The notes below the pieces were generated by a model that saw nothing but the letters and a program-made list of their open reading frames with translations, ran no database searches and had not been told where the DNA came from. A stretch of 36,579 nucleotides of DNA from positions 1-36,579 of the forward strand of contig NZ_VTHJ01000041.1 in NCBI RefSeq assembly GCF_008386495.1, in the 5' to 3' direction. Origin of the DNA: Streptomyces tailanensis. Its GTDB lineage: Bacteria > Actinomycetota > Actinomycetes > Streptomycetales > Streptomycetaceae. Below are positions 1 through 8,754 of the stretch, piece by piece. The position numbers and the translations under genes were made by a program. Within the stretch, counting starts at the first letter, position 1; each line of letters begins with the position of its first letter.

Positions 1-26
1 TGGGCCGTCCCAGTTGGGACGGCCCA
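1..26. terminator. Perfect hairpin downstream of dinG
   Basis: An 11-bp perfect inverted repeat (TGGGCCGTCCC and its complement) surrounds a 4-base loop, AGTT. It lies 15 bases beyond the stop codon of the minus-strand helicase gene. There is no clear T-run, which is usual for Streptomyces terminators. It may serve transcripts arriving from either side. Confidence 0.8.
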
Positions 27-41
27 ACCAACAACCGGTTC

Positions 42-2018
42 TCATTGCTCTTCCGTCTCCTTCGCCGCCTGGTCGATCGCGGCCAGCGACCTGCGCACCT
101 GGTTACGGTCCGTCGTGTACCAGAAGTCGGGCAGTGACGCCTTGAGATAGCTGCCGTAACGGGCGGTCGCGAGCCGCTGGTCCAGTACGGCGACCACGCC
201 GCGGTCCCCCTGCGCTCGTACGAGGCGGCCGGCGCCCTGAGCCATCAGCAGGGCGGCGTGCGTGGCCGCGACGGCCATGAAGCCATTGCCACCCGCTTCC
301 TCGACTGCCTTCTGGCGGGCGCTCATCAAGGGGTCGTCGGGACGCGGGAACGGGATCTTGTCCATGACGACCAGCTGGCAGCTGGGGCCGGGCACGTCGA
401 CGCCCTGCCAGAGCGAGAGCGTGCCGAACAGACAGGTCCTCGGGTCTGCCGCGAAACCCTTGATCAGCTCGCCGAGCGTCTCCTCGCCCTGGAGCAGGAT
501 CGGGAATTCGGGGATGCGGACTCGCAGTTCCTCCGCCGCCAGCTGGGCCGCCCGCATCGACGAGAACAGGCCGAGCGTACGGCCGCCCGCCGCCTGGATC
601 AGCTCTGTGAGTTCGTCCAGCATGTCCGCCCGGTCGCCGTCGCGCGCGGGGCGCGACAGGTGTTTGGCGACGTAGAGGATGCCCTGCTTCGGGTAGTCGA
701 AGGGCGAGCCGACGTCGACGCCCTTCCACTGCGGGACGTCGTCTCCTTCAGTGCCCTCCGGCGCCAGGCCGAGTGAGGCCCCTACGCCGTTGAAGTCGCC
801 GCCCAGCTTGAGCGTGGCCGAGGTCAGGGTGACGGATCGGTCCGTGAAGAGCTTCTCCCTCAGGAGACCCGAGACGGACATGGGGGCGACGCGCAAGGAG
901 GCGCCGAAGCGGTCGTGGCGCTCGTACCAGACGACGTCCCACTCGGAACCGTGGGTGATCCGCTCCGCCACGTCGTGCACGTTCTCCACGGCGGCCAGTG
1001 CCTGTTTGCGGACCGCGTCCTCGTCCTGGACGGACTTGTCGCGGGTGCTGCCGAGCGCCGTGATCACCGTACGGGCGGCGTCGCGCAGCGCCATGAGGGC
1101 GTATGCCAGGTCTTCCGGGATCTCCTCCAGGCGCCCCGGCAGGGCCAGCTCCATGAGCCGCTCGAAGCCCTCGGCGGCGGTCTGGAGCTGGTCGGCCGCC
1201 TTCTCGTTCACGAGCCTCGCCGCCCGCTTCACGGCGCGGTTGACCTGGCCGGGGGTGAGCTCGCCGGTGGCCACGCCGGTGACCCGTGAGACCAGTTCGT
1301 GGGCCTCGTCGACGATCAGCACTTCGTGCTGCGGGAGCACGGGGGCGCCTTCGATGGCGTCGATCGCGAGAAGCGCGTGGTTGGTGACAACGACCTCGGC
1401 GAGCTTGGCCCGCTCCCGGGCCATCTCTGCGAAGCACTCGGCGCCGTACGCGCACTTGGAGGCGCCCAGGCACTCCCTGGACGACACGGAGATCTGGGAC
1501 CAGGCGCGGTCGGACACACCCGGGGTGAGGTCGTCCCGGTCGCCGGTCTCGGTCTCCTGCGACCAGTCGCGCAGCCGCAGCAGGTCCTGGCCCAGCTTGC
1601 TGGTGGGCGCGGCCGCCTCGAACTGGTCGAAGAGCCCGTCCTCCTCGTCCTGCGGCATGCCCTCGTTCAGCCGGTGCAGGCACAGGTAGTTCGACCGGCC
1701 CTTGAGCATCGCGAACTCGGGGCGGCGGCGCAGCAGCGGATGAAGCGCGTCGACCGTCCTCGGCAGGTCCCGCTCCACGAGCTGCCGCTGCAGTGCCAGC
1801 GTCGCCGTGGCCACGACAACGCGCTCCCCCTGCGCGAGCGCGGGAACCAGGTAGCCCAGCGACTTACCGGTGCCGGTGCCAGCCTGCACCAGCAGATGGG
1901 ATCCGTCGTCGATCGCCTCCGCGACGGCTTCGGCCATGGTCACCTGGCCGGGGCGCTCCATGCCGCCGACAGCGGTGACGGCAGCGTGCAGGAGTTCGTG
2001 GAGTGAGGGCTTCGTCAT
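42..2018 (-). CDS. dinG: DinG/XPD-like ATP-dependent DNA helicase
   Basis: A 658-residue superfamily 2 helicase of the DinG/XPD type, which unwinds DNA 5'-to-3' during repair. Walker A GTGTGKS is at residues 47-53 and the DEAH box at 237-240. Four cysteines (113, 183, 189, 195) sit between them with the spacing expected for the XPD-family iron-sulfur cluster, so the cluster is probably present. The C-terminal helicase half carries the conserved segment GTLSLWQGVDVPG and the arginine-rich QGAGRLVRAQGDRG. The ATG at 2018 agrees with the family N terminus. It follows the siderophore acyltransferase on the same strand after a 327-base gap, so it probably has its own promoter. I found no clear LexA box (GAAC-N4-GTTC) in that gap, so SOS control is not supported here. 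Confidence 0.95.
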   Translation of the reverse strand: MTKPSLHELLHAAVTAVGGMERPGQVTMAEAVAEAIDDGSHLLVQAGTGTGKSLGYLVPALAQGERVVVATATLALQRQLVERDLPRTVDALHPLLRRRPEFAMLKGRSNYLCLHRLNEGMPQDEEDGLFDQFEAAAPTSKLGQDLLRLRDWSQETETGDRDDLTPGVSDRAWSQISVSSRECLGASKCAYGAECFAEMARERAKLAEVVVTNHALLAIDAIEGAPVLPQHEVLIVDEAHELVSRVTGVATGELTPGQVNRAVKRAARLVNEKAADQLQTAAEGFERLMELALPGRLEEIPEDLAYALMALRDAARTVITALGSTRDKSVQDEDAVRKQALAAVENVHDVAERITHGSEWDVVWYERHDRFGASLRVAPMSVSGLLREKLFTDRSVTLTSATLKLGGDFNGVGASLGLAPEGTEGDDVPQWKGVDVGSPFDYPKQGILYVAKHLSRPARDGDRADMLDELTELIQAAGGRTLGLFSSMRAAQLAAEELRVRIPEFPILLQGEETLGELIKGFAADPRTCLFGTLSLWQGVDVPGPSCQLVVMDKIPFPRPDDPLMSARQKAVEEAGGNGFMAVAATHAALLMAQGAGRLVRAQGDRGVVAVLDQRLATARYGSYLKASLPDFWYTTDRNQVRRSLAAIDQAAKETEEQ

Positions 2019-2345
2019 AGCGCGACCACCCTACGGGTCGGCACTGACAAGCGGGTGGTCAAGGGGGAGGCGGGGGGCGTGAGGGACGGGATCAAGACCG
2101 GGTTCTCTTCGACGGGGGGTGGGGTGGAAGTGACTGAGGAGTGGATGGGAGGGCTGGAGGGGTGGGTGGGTGTGGCTGGAGGCATGGGCGGGCGTGGCCG
2201 GAGGAGCTGGAGCACTGGGCCTGCTGATTCTCGCGCGTCGGAATTGGCTCGGCTCGACCGGGAACCGGATCGGCGCGGGCGGTGTACCAGGAATGACGGC
2301 GTCACAGCAGATCCACATCGGACCTATATCGGACCCATATCGGCA
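2019..2345. other. Intergenic region upstream of dinG
   Basis: This 327-base stretch lies between the acyltransferase stop and the dinG start. It is purine-biased on the plus strand, with many G-runs at about 2065-2200. It holds three copies of an 11-bp repeat at its right edge. I see no convincing gene in it; the open frames crossing it are low-complexity and composition-driven. The dinG promoter should be here, but I cannot place -35 and -10 boxes with confidence. Confidence 0.6.
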
Positions 2346-2349
2346 CTAC
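2317..2349. repeat. Three tandem 11-bp repeats
   Basis: ATCGGACCTAT, ATCGGACCCAT and ATCGGCACTAC follow one another without gaps, and a partial fourth ATCAG comes next. The array begins inside the last codons of the acyltransferase gene (stop at 2346-2348) and continues just past the stop. It is more AT-rich than its surroundings. Function unknown. Confidence 0.75.
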
Positions 2350-3083
2350 ATCAGATCGCGCAGGAGCCGGTCTCGGACCATGAGGGCGGCCCGCTTGTCC
2401 GGCAGGTCGACCTCGGCGGAGAACCGGAAGCCGGCGCTCAGGAAAGCGGAGACGGAGGGAAAGTTGTGAAGGTCGGGTTCCGCGATGACGCGGGCACACG
2501 AGGGGCGTTTGTCCAGGACGAGTTCGGCGACGGTACGGAGCAGGGTGGAGCCGAGACCTCGCCCTCGGTCGGCGACGGGACCGATGAGGAGGTGGATCCC
2601 GGTGTCGTGGGGTCGGGCGGGATAGTGGCGGGCGATGGGGTCGAGGTCTGCCCTGTAGATCTCCCAATAGCTCATCGGGGTGCCGTCCAGCAGCCCGAGG
2701 CACGGCACACTGCGTCCGTCGCCGTCGAGCTGGGTCCGGAGGTGCTCCGCGGTCACGGCCTCGGGACCGGCGAGCTTCCAGTACGACGCAACGGTGGAGT
2801 CGTTCATCCAGCGGGAGATGAGCGGAAGCTCCCGTTCCACACGGACGGGGAGGAGGTGCAGGGTGCCTGCCGGGGTGACGACCGGCCCCCAGTCGGCGAG
2901 ATGGTCGAGCAACTCGCCGTTAGCCGAGGGCTCCCCCTGTTCCCCTCCGTTGCCCCCGCCAAATGCATCGGTGTCCTCGGCCAGTCGCGCGAGGAACTCA
3001 TCGGGCAGGCGCAGGTCGAGCGTGTCCTCGTTGCTCGGGGCCGGGGCGGTGCCGGTGTCGGTGCTCGCGTCGGTGGGAGGCAC
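2346..3083 (-). CDS. AlcB/IucB-like siderophore GNAT acyltransferase
   Basis: A 245-residue protein whose residues 75-245 form an AlcB/IucB-type GNAT domain. This family transfers an acyl group from acyl-CoA to an N-hydroxylated or amine side chain of a siderophore precursor. The acetyl-CoA loop RGRGLG is at 173-178, preceded by the conserved beta-strand GIHLLIGP; YWEIY and RVIAEPD are typical of this subgroup. The first 70 residues are low-complexity. The start is a GTG with a strong AGGAG seven bases upstream. It sits 146 bases after the IucA/IucC synthetase on the same strand, and this context supports a siderophore role. The acyl donor and exact substrate cannot be read from sequence. Confidence 0.88.
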   Translation of the reverse strand: MPPTDASTDTGTAPAPSNEDTLDLRLPDEFLARLAEDTDAFGGGNGGEQGEPSANGELLDHLADWGPVVTPAGTLHLLPVRVERELPLISRWMNDSTVASYWKLAGPEAVTAEHLRTQLDGDGRSVPCLGLLDGTPMSYWEIYRADLDPIARHYPARPHDTGIHLLIGPVADRGRGLGSTLLRTVAELVLDKRPSCARVIAEPDLHNFPSVSAFLSAGFRFSAEVDLPDKRAALMVRDRLLRDLM

Positions 3084-3229
3084 GGCGACACTCCTCTCAG
3101 GGGTGGGGGTGGGTCATGTTCCTCGGGGCTGAAGGGAGTCGGAGTACGGACTTGGTCGGCGGGTCGGGTCAGCGGGTCGGCGGGTCGATCAGGAATGAGA
3201 AGAGTTGGAGGTCGGGGTGGTGTGGTCGG

Positions 3230-5359
3230 TCAGGAATGGAGGGGGTTGGCGATGGTGACGTAGACGGACTGGGTGTCGACCGGACCGACGAGTTCGTCGA
3301 GGCCGTGCAGGCGGGTCAGCAGGTTGGCCTTGCAGCGCAGGACGGGTGAGTCGAGCAGGTGGGCCGGCAGGGTGGTGTTCAGCCGGGCGGGGCCGGTGGC
3401 CACATCGGTGAGGAAGCGGCGGAAGGCGGCGAGCAGCAGTTGTTCGTCGGCGAGACGCTGGGAGCCGAACGCACCGATGAGGCCGAGCACGTTGTTGATG
3501 CCGAGGTAGTAGGCGAACCGTTCGTCGGTGACCTCGTCGGAGACGAAGGTGTCGCTGTGCTCGCCGATCCCGGGCAGCCGGCCGTCGAGGTCCGCGCGAC
3601 GGGACTCTCGGAAGTAGTAGCCCTGGTTGTCGCGGTACCGGCCACCCACGGGCCAGCCATCGGGGCCCAGCAGGAGGAGCGTGTTCTGCTGATGGGCTTC
3701 GAGGGCGATCCCGGCTTCACTGTCCAGCCACAGCACGGGCCGCACGACGTGCTCCAAGTAGCGCAGGAACCACTCGGCGGCGACTGCGCCTCGGGAGCGG
3801 CCGGTGCGGGCGGCGAGACGGGTGACGACATCGGCAAGTCGGGACCCCGTGGTGGGGCGCTCCTGCGGCTCACTGCTGCGGCTCGCCTGCAGGTCGCCGT
3901 GGGTGTACGGCCTTGGTGACACGAGTCCGGCGACGCAGGACGCGTCCTCCGCCGGGCCGAAGGGGTTGTGCCGGATCACCACGTTCAGGCCGGGCGCGGG
4001 ATCGCCGTCGGGTGCGGTGACCGCCAGCCAGGCCGGGTCGCGGACGATGTCGAATCCGGGGTGGGCCGCCTGCCACTGTCTGGCCAGGCCGGTGCGCAGG
4101 AGGCGGTGGACCTCGACACCGCGATGCAGTTCCTTGGAGAGGTTTTCACGACGGGAGTTGGTGATGCGTAGGCCCAGCGAGAGCTTCAGCATCGCTGGGG
4201 CGCCGGTGCGGTGGACGGTGCGGACGGAGGAGGTGGGGTGCCATGGGGAGCCGTGCGGGCCGAGGTCCCGTAGCAGCCCGGCGTCCAGCAGGGCCGCTAC
4301 GGCCGAACGGTGCCGGACCTCGCGCAGTTGCCAGGGATGGAGGGGCAGTGCGGCGTAGCCCTCGGGCAGCGGCAGTCCGGTTCCCGCGAGCCGTGCGGTC
4401 AGTTGCTCGGCGGGGACTACACGGCCGCGCTCCGTCCAGGCCGAGTCGGTGGACAGGACGGACGGCGCGACCGCCAGCCAGTGCAGAGGAAAGGAGCCAC
4501 GCAACTCGGGTGAGAAGAGCCGCGCTTCGGCGTCGGAGAGTCCCTCCCTGCTCTTCGGGGTGGGATGCAACGGATGGCCGAGGACAAGAGCCTGCTCGGC
4601 GGCGAGGAACAGGTCCGCGCTGTCGACCGGCCGAGCCCGGCGCTCGGCGATGAACACGGCGACGCGTCGGGCGGAGTCGGCAACCCTGCCGACCAGGTCG
4701 AGCTGGTCGGCGGTGACGGAGGCGGAGCTGTGCGCCGCGGTGGGCCGGAGCGCATGAGAGCCCGGCTCGTATGTGGCCCGTGCAGCCGCCTCCCTGGCCA
4801 GTAGGGCCGCCACGGTCACGGCGTCGACGGGAGGTGCGCACGCGGGGGCGCCAGCGAGGTGTGGAGGACCGAAGCGGTGCCAGCCGGTCGGGGACCAGTA
4901 GTGGATCGGGACGAGGAGGGTCGTGCCCATGGTGGGAAGCGGGATGCGGAGGGTGCCATCGATGGAGAAGGTGAGGTCGTGCTCGCGTACCCAGCAGCGC
5001 AGCAGGCTCTCCACGGCTGCCGTCTGGGCCGCGGTGTGCGGGTCGGGGTGGTCCAGGGGGTCGGCGACAGGTCCGGACCAGTGCTCGGTGTTCCGGGTTC
5101 CGTCCTTCTGTCGAGGGAGCGACTGAACATGCCCATGAAGCGGCTCGGCCGGCTCAGGGGCCTGCTCGGTTTGCCGGGAGCCCTGCGCTGACGGCCGAGA
5201 AGCGGATCCGATCGGCTGCGAGCCGGGCTCGGCGGGTTGGAAATCTGGTGCGGCTTGGTGGGACGAGGATTCGGCGGGTGGCGGGAGCGGCGCCTGCGGG
5301 GTGGCGGCTTCTCTCCCGTAAGGGTGGGTGCGGACTTCGGATGCGGAGGTCACGTGCAA
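3230..5359 (-). CDS. IucA/IucC-family NIS siderophore synthetase
   Basis: A 709-residue NRPS-independent siderophore (NIS) synthetase. It should adenylate a carboxylate, usually citrate or a derivative, and condense it with an amine. ATP and substrate signatures are visible: HPLHPTPKSREG at about 262-273, LPLHPWQ, HPTSSVRT and KLSLGLRITNSRR in the core, then EAHQQNTLLLLG in the FhuF-like C-terminal domain. The first 105 residues are Pro/Ser/Glu/Gln-rich and not part of the fold, making the protein longer than the usual 580-620. Start TTG at 5359 has AGGA six bases upstream; GTG at 5353 is the alternative. It lies between the aminotransferase (192 bases upstream) and the acyltransferase, giving a three-gene siderophore set. 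The order matches SCO5799-SCO5801 of S. coelicolor as I remember it. Confidence 0.93.
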   Translation of the reverse strand: MHVTSASEVRTHPYGREAATPQAPLPPPAESSSHQAAPDFQPAEPGSQPIGSASRPSAQGSRQTEQAPEPAEPLHGHVQSLPRQKDGTRNTEHWSGPVADPLDHPDPHTAAQTAAVESLLRCWVREHDLTFSIDGTLRIPLPTMGTTLLVPIHYWSPTGWHRFGPPHLAGAPACAPPVDAVTVAALLAREAAARATYEPGSHALRPTAAHSSASVTADQLDLVGRVADSARRVAVFIAERRARPVDSADLFLAAEQALVLGHPLHPTPKSREGLSDAEARLFSPELRGSFPLHWLAVAPSVLSTDSAWTERGRVVPAEQLTARLAGTGLPLPEGYAALPLHPWQLREVRHRSAVAALLDAGLLRDLGPHGSPWHPTSSVRTVHRTGAPAMLKLSLGLRITNSRRENLSKELHRGVEVHRLLRTGLARQWQAAHPGFDIVRDPAWLAVTAPDGDPAPGLNVVIRHNPFGPAEDASCVAGLVSPRPYTHGDLQASRSSEPQERPTTGSRLADVVTRLAARTGRSRGAVAAEWFLRYLEHVVRPVLWLDSEAGIALEAHQQNTLLLLGPDGWPVGGRYRDNQGYYFRESRRADLDGRLPGIGEHSDTFVSDEVTDERFAYYLGINNVLGLIGAFGSQRLADEQLLLAAFRRFLTDVATGPARLNTTLPAHLLDSPVLRCKANLLTRLHGLDELVGPVDTQSVYVTIANPLHS

Positions 5360-5551
5360 GGTGGTTCCTGGAGATGCTCGTGCGGGCGGGCGGTCGCGCG
5401 GTCATGCGGTGGTGCGGAGTACAGGCTTGATCAGGGGGAGTCCGGAGCCGTGGCGGTGTGGGGCGGCACCGGGGCAGGTCGGCTGGTTCGGGGGCCGATT
5501 CGGAAGCAGGGCGCTGCGCATTCCGACCTGCTCCTCAGGCCGTCTCGTCGC

Positions 5552-7054
5552 TCAACCGCCCGGCGCGCGCCCACGACTCCCCGGTCGCTCAGCCAACGGG
5601 TTTCCCGGTCCTCTCCCCGCAGCGGCCGCGGCCACCGAGGCGACGGCATCCGCCAGACGATCGAGTACGGCGTTCGCCTGCTCATCGGTGATCGTGAGGG
5701 GTGGGAGGAGGCGTACAACACCGGCGTGGCGTCCGCCCAGTTCGACGATCAGGCCACGGCGGAGGCACTCTCGTTGAACCGCGGCGGCGAGAGAGGGAGC
5801 GGGCGGGTACGGGCCGGTGGTGCCCGAAAGCGGAGCTGCATCCGGGGCGTCCGGGGCGACCATTTCGATGCCGATCATCAGCCCCCGTCCCCGTACGTCG
5901 CCGATACACGCGAACTCACCCATCAACTCGCGGAGTTGGGAGAGCAGGCGGGCGCCCAGGGCTTCGGCCCGTTCGGCGAGGCCGTTCTCGCGGACGTGGG
6001 CGAGGGTGGCGGTGCCGGCGGCCATGGCGAGTTGGTTGCCGCGGAAGGTGCCTGCGTGGGCGCCGGGCTGCCAGACGTCGAGGTCGTCGCGGTAGACCAC
6101 CACCGCGAGGGGAAGGCTGCCGCCGATGGCCTTGGACAGGACCATGACGTCGGGCACGACTCCACTGTGTTCAACCGCCCAGAAGCGGCCCGTGCGGCCC
6201 ACGCCCGTCTGGACCTCGTCGGCGATGAGCGGGATCGAGCGCGCGGCGGTGATCTCGCGCATGCGGCGCAGCCAGCCGTCCGGCGCGGGGATGACACCGC
6301 CCTCGCCCTGGACGGGTTCGAGGATCATCCCTGCGGGCAGAGGGACGCCGGACTTGGCGTCGTCGAGGACGGACTCGGTCCAGCGTGCGGCGAGTTCGGC
6401 ACCGCGCTCGCCGCCGACGCCGAACGGGCAGCGGTAGTCCTGGGGATACGGCAGACGCGCCACCCATACATCGCACGCGCCCCCGGATGCCTCAAGCGCC
6501 CCAGCGGTCATCCCGTGGTAGGCGCCGGTGAAGGCGAGCATCCCGGTGCGGCCGGTCGCCGCCCGCACCAGTCTGAACGCGGCCTCGACGGCGTCCGTTC
6601 CGGCGGGCCCGCAGAACTGCACACGGGCGCGGTCGGCGAGTCCGGGCGGGAGGGTGCGGAACAGTTCGGTGGTGAAGGCGTCCTTGACCGGAGTGGCCAG
6701 GTCGAGGACGTTCAGCGGGGCGCCCGAGTCGAGCACCTTGCGGATCGCCTCGAGTACGACCGGGTGGTTGTGGCCAAGAGCGAGGGTGCCCGCGCCGGAC
6801 AGACAGTCGAGGTAGCGGCGGCCGTCCGCGCCCTCGATCGTCAGGCCGCGGGCCCGTACCGGCACGATGGGCAGGGCGCGTGCGTAGGTGCGCGCGGCCG
6901 ACTCGCGCGCGGACTGCCGCCGCAGGATCCCCTCGTGCGCCGAGCGCGCTCCGTCGCACTCCCGCCGTGTGCGCGCCCGTTCGTCCTCGTACCCCGAACA
7001 CGCCCGCTCGGGCTCTCGCCCCGCGGGCGCCACCGCAGACTCGGTCACCGCCAC
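5552..7054 (-). CDS. Diaminobutyrate-type class III aminotransferase
   Basis: A 500-residue PLP enzyme of aminotransferase class III, closest in its motifs to 2,4-diaminobutyrate:2-oxoglutarate aminotransferases (EctB/RhbA group). These make 2,4-diaminobutyrate from aspartate semialdehyde. Visible elements are GTDAVEAAFRLVR (PLP phosphate region), EPVQGEGG at about 246-253, ADEVQTGVGRTG with Asp279, and the Schiff-base lysine in LSKAIGG (Lys308). Start GTG at 7054 has GGGAGGAAG ten bases upstream. The last 25 residues are a low-complexity Gly/Arg tail. It is first of the siderophore trio and would supply the diamine. No diaminobutyrate decarboxylase is next to it, so the amine used may be diaminobutyrate itself or the decarboxylase lies elsewhere. 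Confidence 0.9.
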   Translation of the reverse strand: MAVTESAVAPAGREPERACSGYEDERARTRRECDGARSAHEGILRRQSARESAARTYARALPIVPVRARGLTIEGADGRRYLDCLSGAGTLALGHNHPVVLEAIRKVLDSGAPLNVLDLATPVKDAFTTELFRTLPPGLADRARVQFCGPAGTDAVEAAFRLVRAATGRTGMLAFTGAYHGMTAGALEASGGACDVWVARLPYPQDYRCPFGVGGERGAELAARWTESVLDDAKSGVPLPAGMILEPVQGEGGVIPAPDGWLRRMREITAARSIPLIADEVQTGVGRTGRFWAVEHSGVVPDVMVLSKAIGGSLPLAVVVYRDDLDVWQPGAHAGTFRGNQLAMAAGTATLAHVRENGLAERAEALGARLLSQLRELMGEFACIGDVRGRGLMIGIEMVAPDAPDAAPLSGTTGPYPPAPSLAAAVQRECLRRGLIVELGGRHAGVVRLLPPLTITDEQANAVLDRLADAVASVAAAAAGRGPGNPLAERPGSRGRAPGG

Positions 7055-7278
7055 TACTGCACTTCCTCCCGCTGTTCAGAGGCGAGTTGGCAGGGGTCAC
7101 CGAGCAACGGCGAATCCCCCGCACGTACCAACGACGCGACCCGCACGGGGAAGCGGGTGAGGCGAAGATCCTTGAGGTGACGGAACCACTGCCGCTCCGT
7201 TGACAGCGCCTGGTGGAGAATTGCCGGATCGAAACAGCCCGTAGCGAAACCGTTGCCGTTCTCTCGGATGTCCCCCAC
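7054..7278 (-). CDS. Possible small ORF coupled to aminotransferase
   Basis: A 74-codon frame starting with GTG at 7278. Its TAG stop shares a base with the GTG start of the aminotransferase (TAGTG), the arrangement expected for translational coupling. It ends in EQREEVQ and contains FRHLKDLRLTRFPVRV; I recognise no family. Third-position GC is moderately high but lower than in the neighbours, and no good ribosome binding site precedes the GTG. It could be a real leader gene of the siderophore operon or a chance frame over the promoter and ribosome-binding region. Confidence 0.3.
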   Translation of the reverse strand: MGDIRENGNGFATGCFDPAILHQALSTERQWFRHLKDLRLTRFPVRVASLVRAGDSPLLGDPCQLASEQREEVQ

Positions 7279-7494
7279 AACGACCGCATAGTGTGTGGTG
7301 CCGTTCCGAAGGGCTCGGCACCGCGGATCCGTACCAGGCCGCGCGTACGACCACTACGTACAAAGAAGCAGACGTGCGCAACCGCGCGCGTGCCGTCTCG
7401 GAGACGTACAAGGAGGCGGCGGGCGTGCGGAGGAGCGTACGCGATCCGCTTCGGCAGCACAGAGTTCTCTTACGCCCCAGGGGGAGTTCAGACC
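7279..7494. promoter_or_regulatory. Divergent intergenic region
   Basis: This 216-base gap separates the minus-strand siderophore genes from the plus-strand protease. It should hold promoters for both. I see an imperfect repeat, ACGTACAA followed by AGAAG or GGAGG, at about 7355 and 7405. I do not see the 19-bp TTAGGTTAGGCTAACCTAA-type iron box expected for DmdR/IdeR control of siderophore genes. Confidence 0.5.
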
Positions 7495-8718
7495 ATGCGA
7501 TCCATACGCCCGCTCTTTGCCGCTCGTCGTGGAGGGAGCACGCGCCGCAGAACCTCCCCCGTGCTGGCCGCGGTCGGCCTCGCCACCGCCCTGTCGTTGA
7601 CCGCCACCGCCTGCGACTCGGGTGACACCACGGCCAACGCCGAGGCGTCGGCGTCCGCCCAGGACAACGGTGGCGACGGCAAGATCCAGATCCCGGACGA
7701 CATCAAGGACAAGCTCAAGGAACACGGGATCGACCTCGACAAGTGGCGGGGCGGGGCCTGGAAGAACTGGGACAAGGACGACTGGCTGCGCGAGGCCGAG
7801 GACTACGTCAACCCGATCATCGAGGACCTGTGGGACCCGGACCGGATGCGGGACGCCGAGGAGCCGGAGAAGGAGGTAGACGAGAACGACCTCACCGGTG
7901 ACCAGGGCGTCACCGACCCGACGCCGGAGTCCATCGACGCCGAGGCCGTGTCGACGAAGTACCACGACAACGCGCCCGAGGCGGGCAAGGTCTTCTTCGA
8001 CGCGCCCGAGGGCACGATGGTCTGCTCGGCGACGGTGGTCCAGGACCCGGCCAACCCGGGCAAGTCCAACCTCGTGTGGACCGCCGGCCACTGTGTGCAC
8101 GCCGGCAAGTCGGGCGGCTGGTACCGCAACATCGCCTTCGTTCCCTCGTACAACGACAGCGGTCTGTCGGCGTCGGAGCTGCAGACTGCCACGAAGGAGG
8201 AGGTCGCCCCGTACGGCGTCTGGTGGGGTGACTGGGCGCAGACCTCGGACCAGTGGATCGAGCAGGGCGGCCAGACGGGTGGCGACGGAGCGCCGTACGA
8301 CTTCGCGGTCATCCATGTGACGCCGGAGGAGGGCAACGGCGGCAAGTCGCTGGAGGAGACGGTCGGTTCGGCGCTGCCGGTGGACTTCAACGCGCCCGCC
8401 GTGCCGCAGGTGAAGAGCATCACCGCCACCGGATACCCGGCCGGGGCCCCGTACGACGGCGAGACGATGTACCAGTGCACGGACAAGCCCGGGCGGCTGT
8501 CGCTCGTCGAGTCCGACCCGACGATGTACCGCATCGGCTGCACCATGACCGGCGGTTCGTCCGGCGGCGGCTGGGTGGCGACCGGTTCGAACGGTGAGCC
8601 CGCACTCGTGTCCAACACGTCCATCGGCCCGGTGAGCGCGGGCTGGCTGGCCGGTCCGCGGCTGGGCAAGGAGGCACAGGGCGTGTACGAAGCGGTGAGC
8701 GAGAAGTTCGCGCAGTGA
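7495..8718 (+). CDS. Secreted trypsin-like serine protease lipoprotein
   Basis: A 407-residue exported protein. The N terminus has a twin-arginine-containing basic region and a hydrophobic stretch ending in ATAC, so Cys40 is a plausible lipidation site; lipoprotein export is inferred. Residues 41-150 are acidic and Lys/Asp/Glu-rich. The protease domain of the S1/V8 type follows: His199 in WTAGHC, Asp269 in YDFAVIHV and Ser356 in GGSSGG form the catalytic triad. Four domain cysteines (177, 200, 328, 349) could make two disulfides. Start ATG at 7495 has GGGGGAG eight bases upstream; the frame is open further left, but that part shows no sensible protein. It faces away from the siderophore genes and appears monocistronic. 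The substrate is unknown. Confidence 0.88.
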   Translation: MRSIRPLFAARRGGSTRRRTSPVLAAVGLATALSLTATACDSGDTTANAEASASAQDNGGDGKIQIPDDIKDKLKEHGIDLDKWRGGAWKNWDKDDWLREAEDYVNPIIEDLWDPDRMRDAEEPEKEVDENDLTGDQGVTDPTPESIDAEAVSTKYHDNAPEAGKVFFDAPEGTMVCSATVVQDPANPGKSNLVWTAGHCVHAGKSGGWYRNIAFVPSYNDSGLSASELQTATKEEVAPYGVWWGDWAQTSDQWIEQGGQTGGDGAPYDFAVIHVTPEEGNGGKSLEETVGSALPVDFNAPAVPQVKSITATGYPAGAPYDGETMYQCTDKPGRLSLVESDPTMYRIGCTMTGGSSGGGWVATGSNGEPALVSNTSIGPVSAGWLAGPRLGKEAQGVYEAVSEKFAQ

Positions 8719-8754
8719 CGACAGGCAGTCGTCGCTAGGCGTCAGCGAGGAGCG

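Noticed and set aside
2019..2345. LexA/SOS box upstream of dinG
   Set aside because: No GAAC-N4-GTTC palindrome is visible, despite the family name.
2055..3263. 400-codon plus-strand frame opposite the acyltransferase
   Set aside because: Gly-rich, low-complexity translation antisense to a well-supported GNAT gene.
7213..7494. N-terminal extension of the serine protease frame
   Set aside because: The frame is open, but the translation is Arg/Thr-rich noise. ATG 7495 has a strong ribosome binding site followed by a proper signal peptide.
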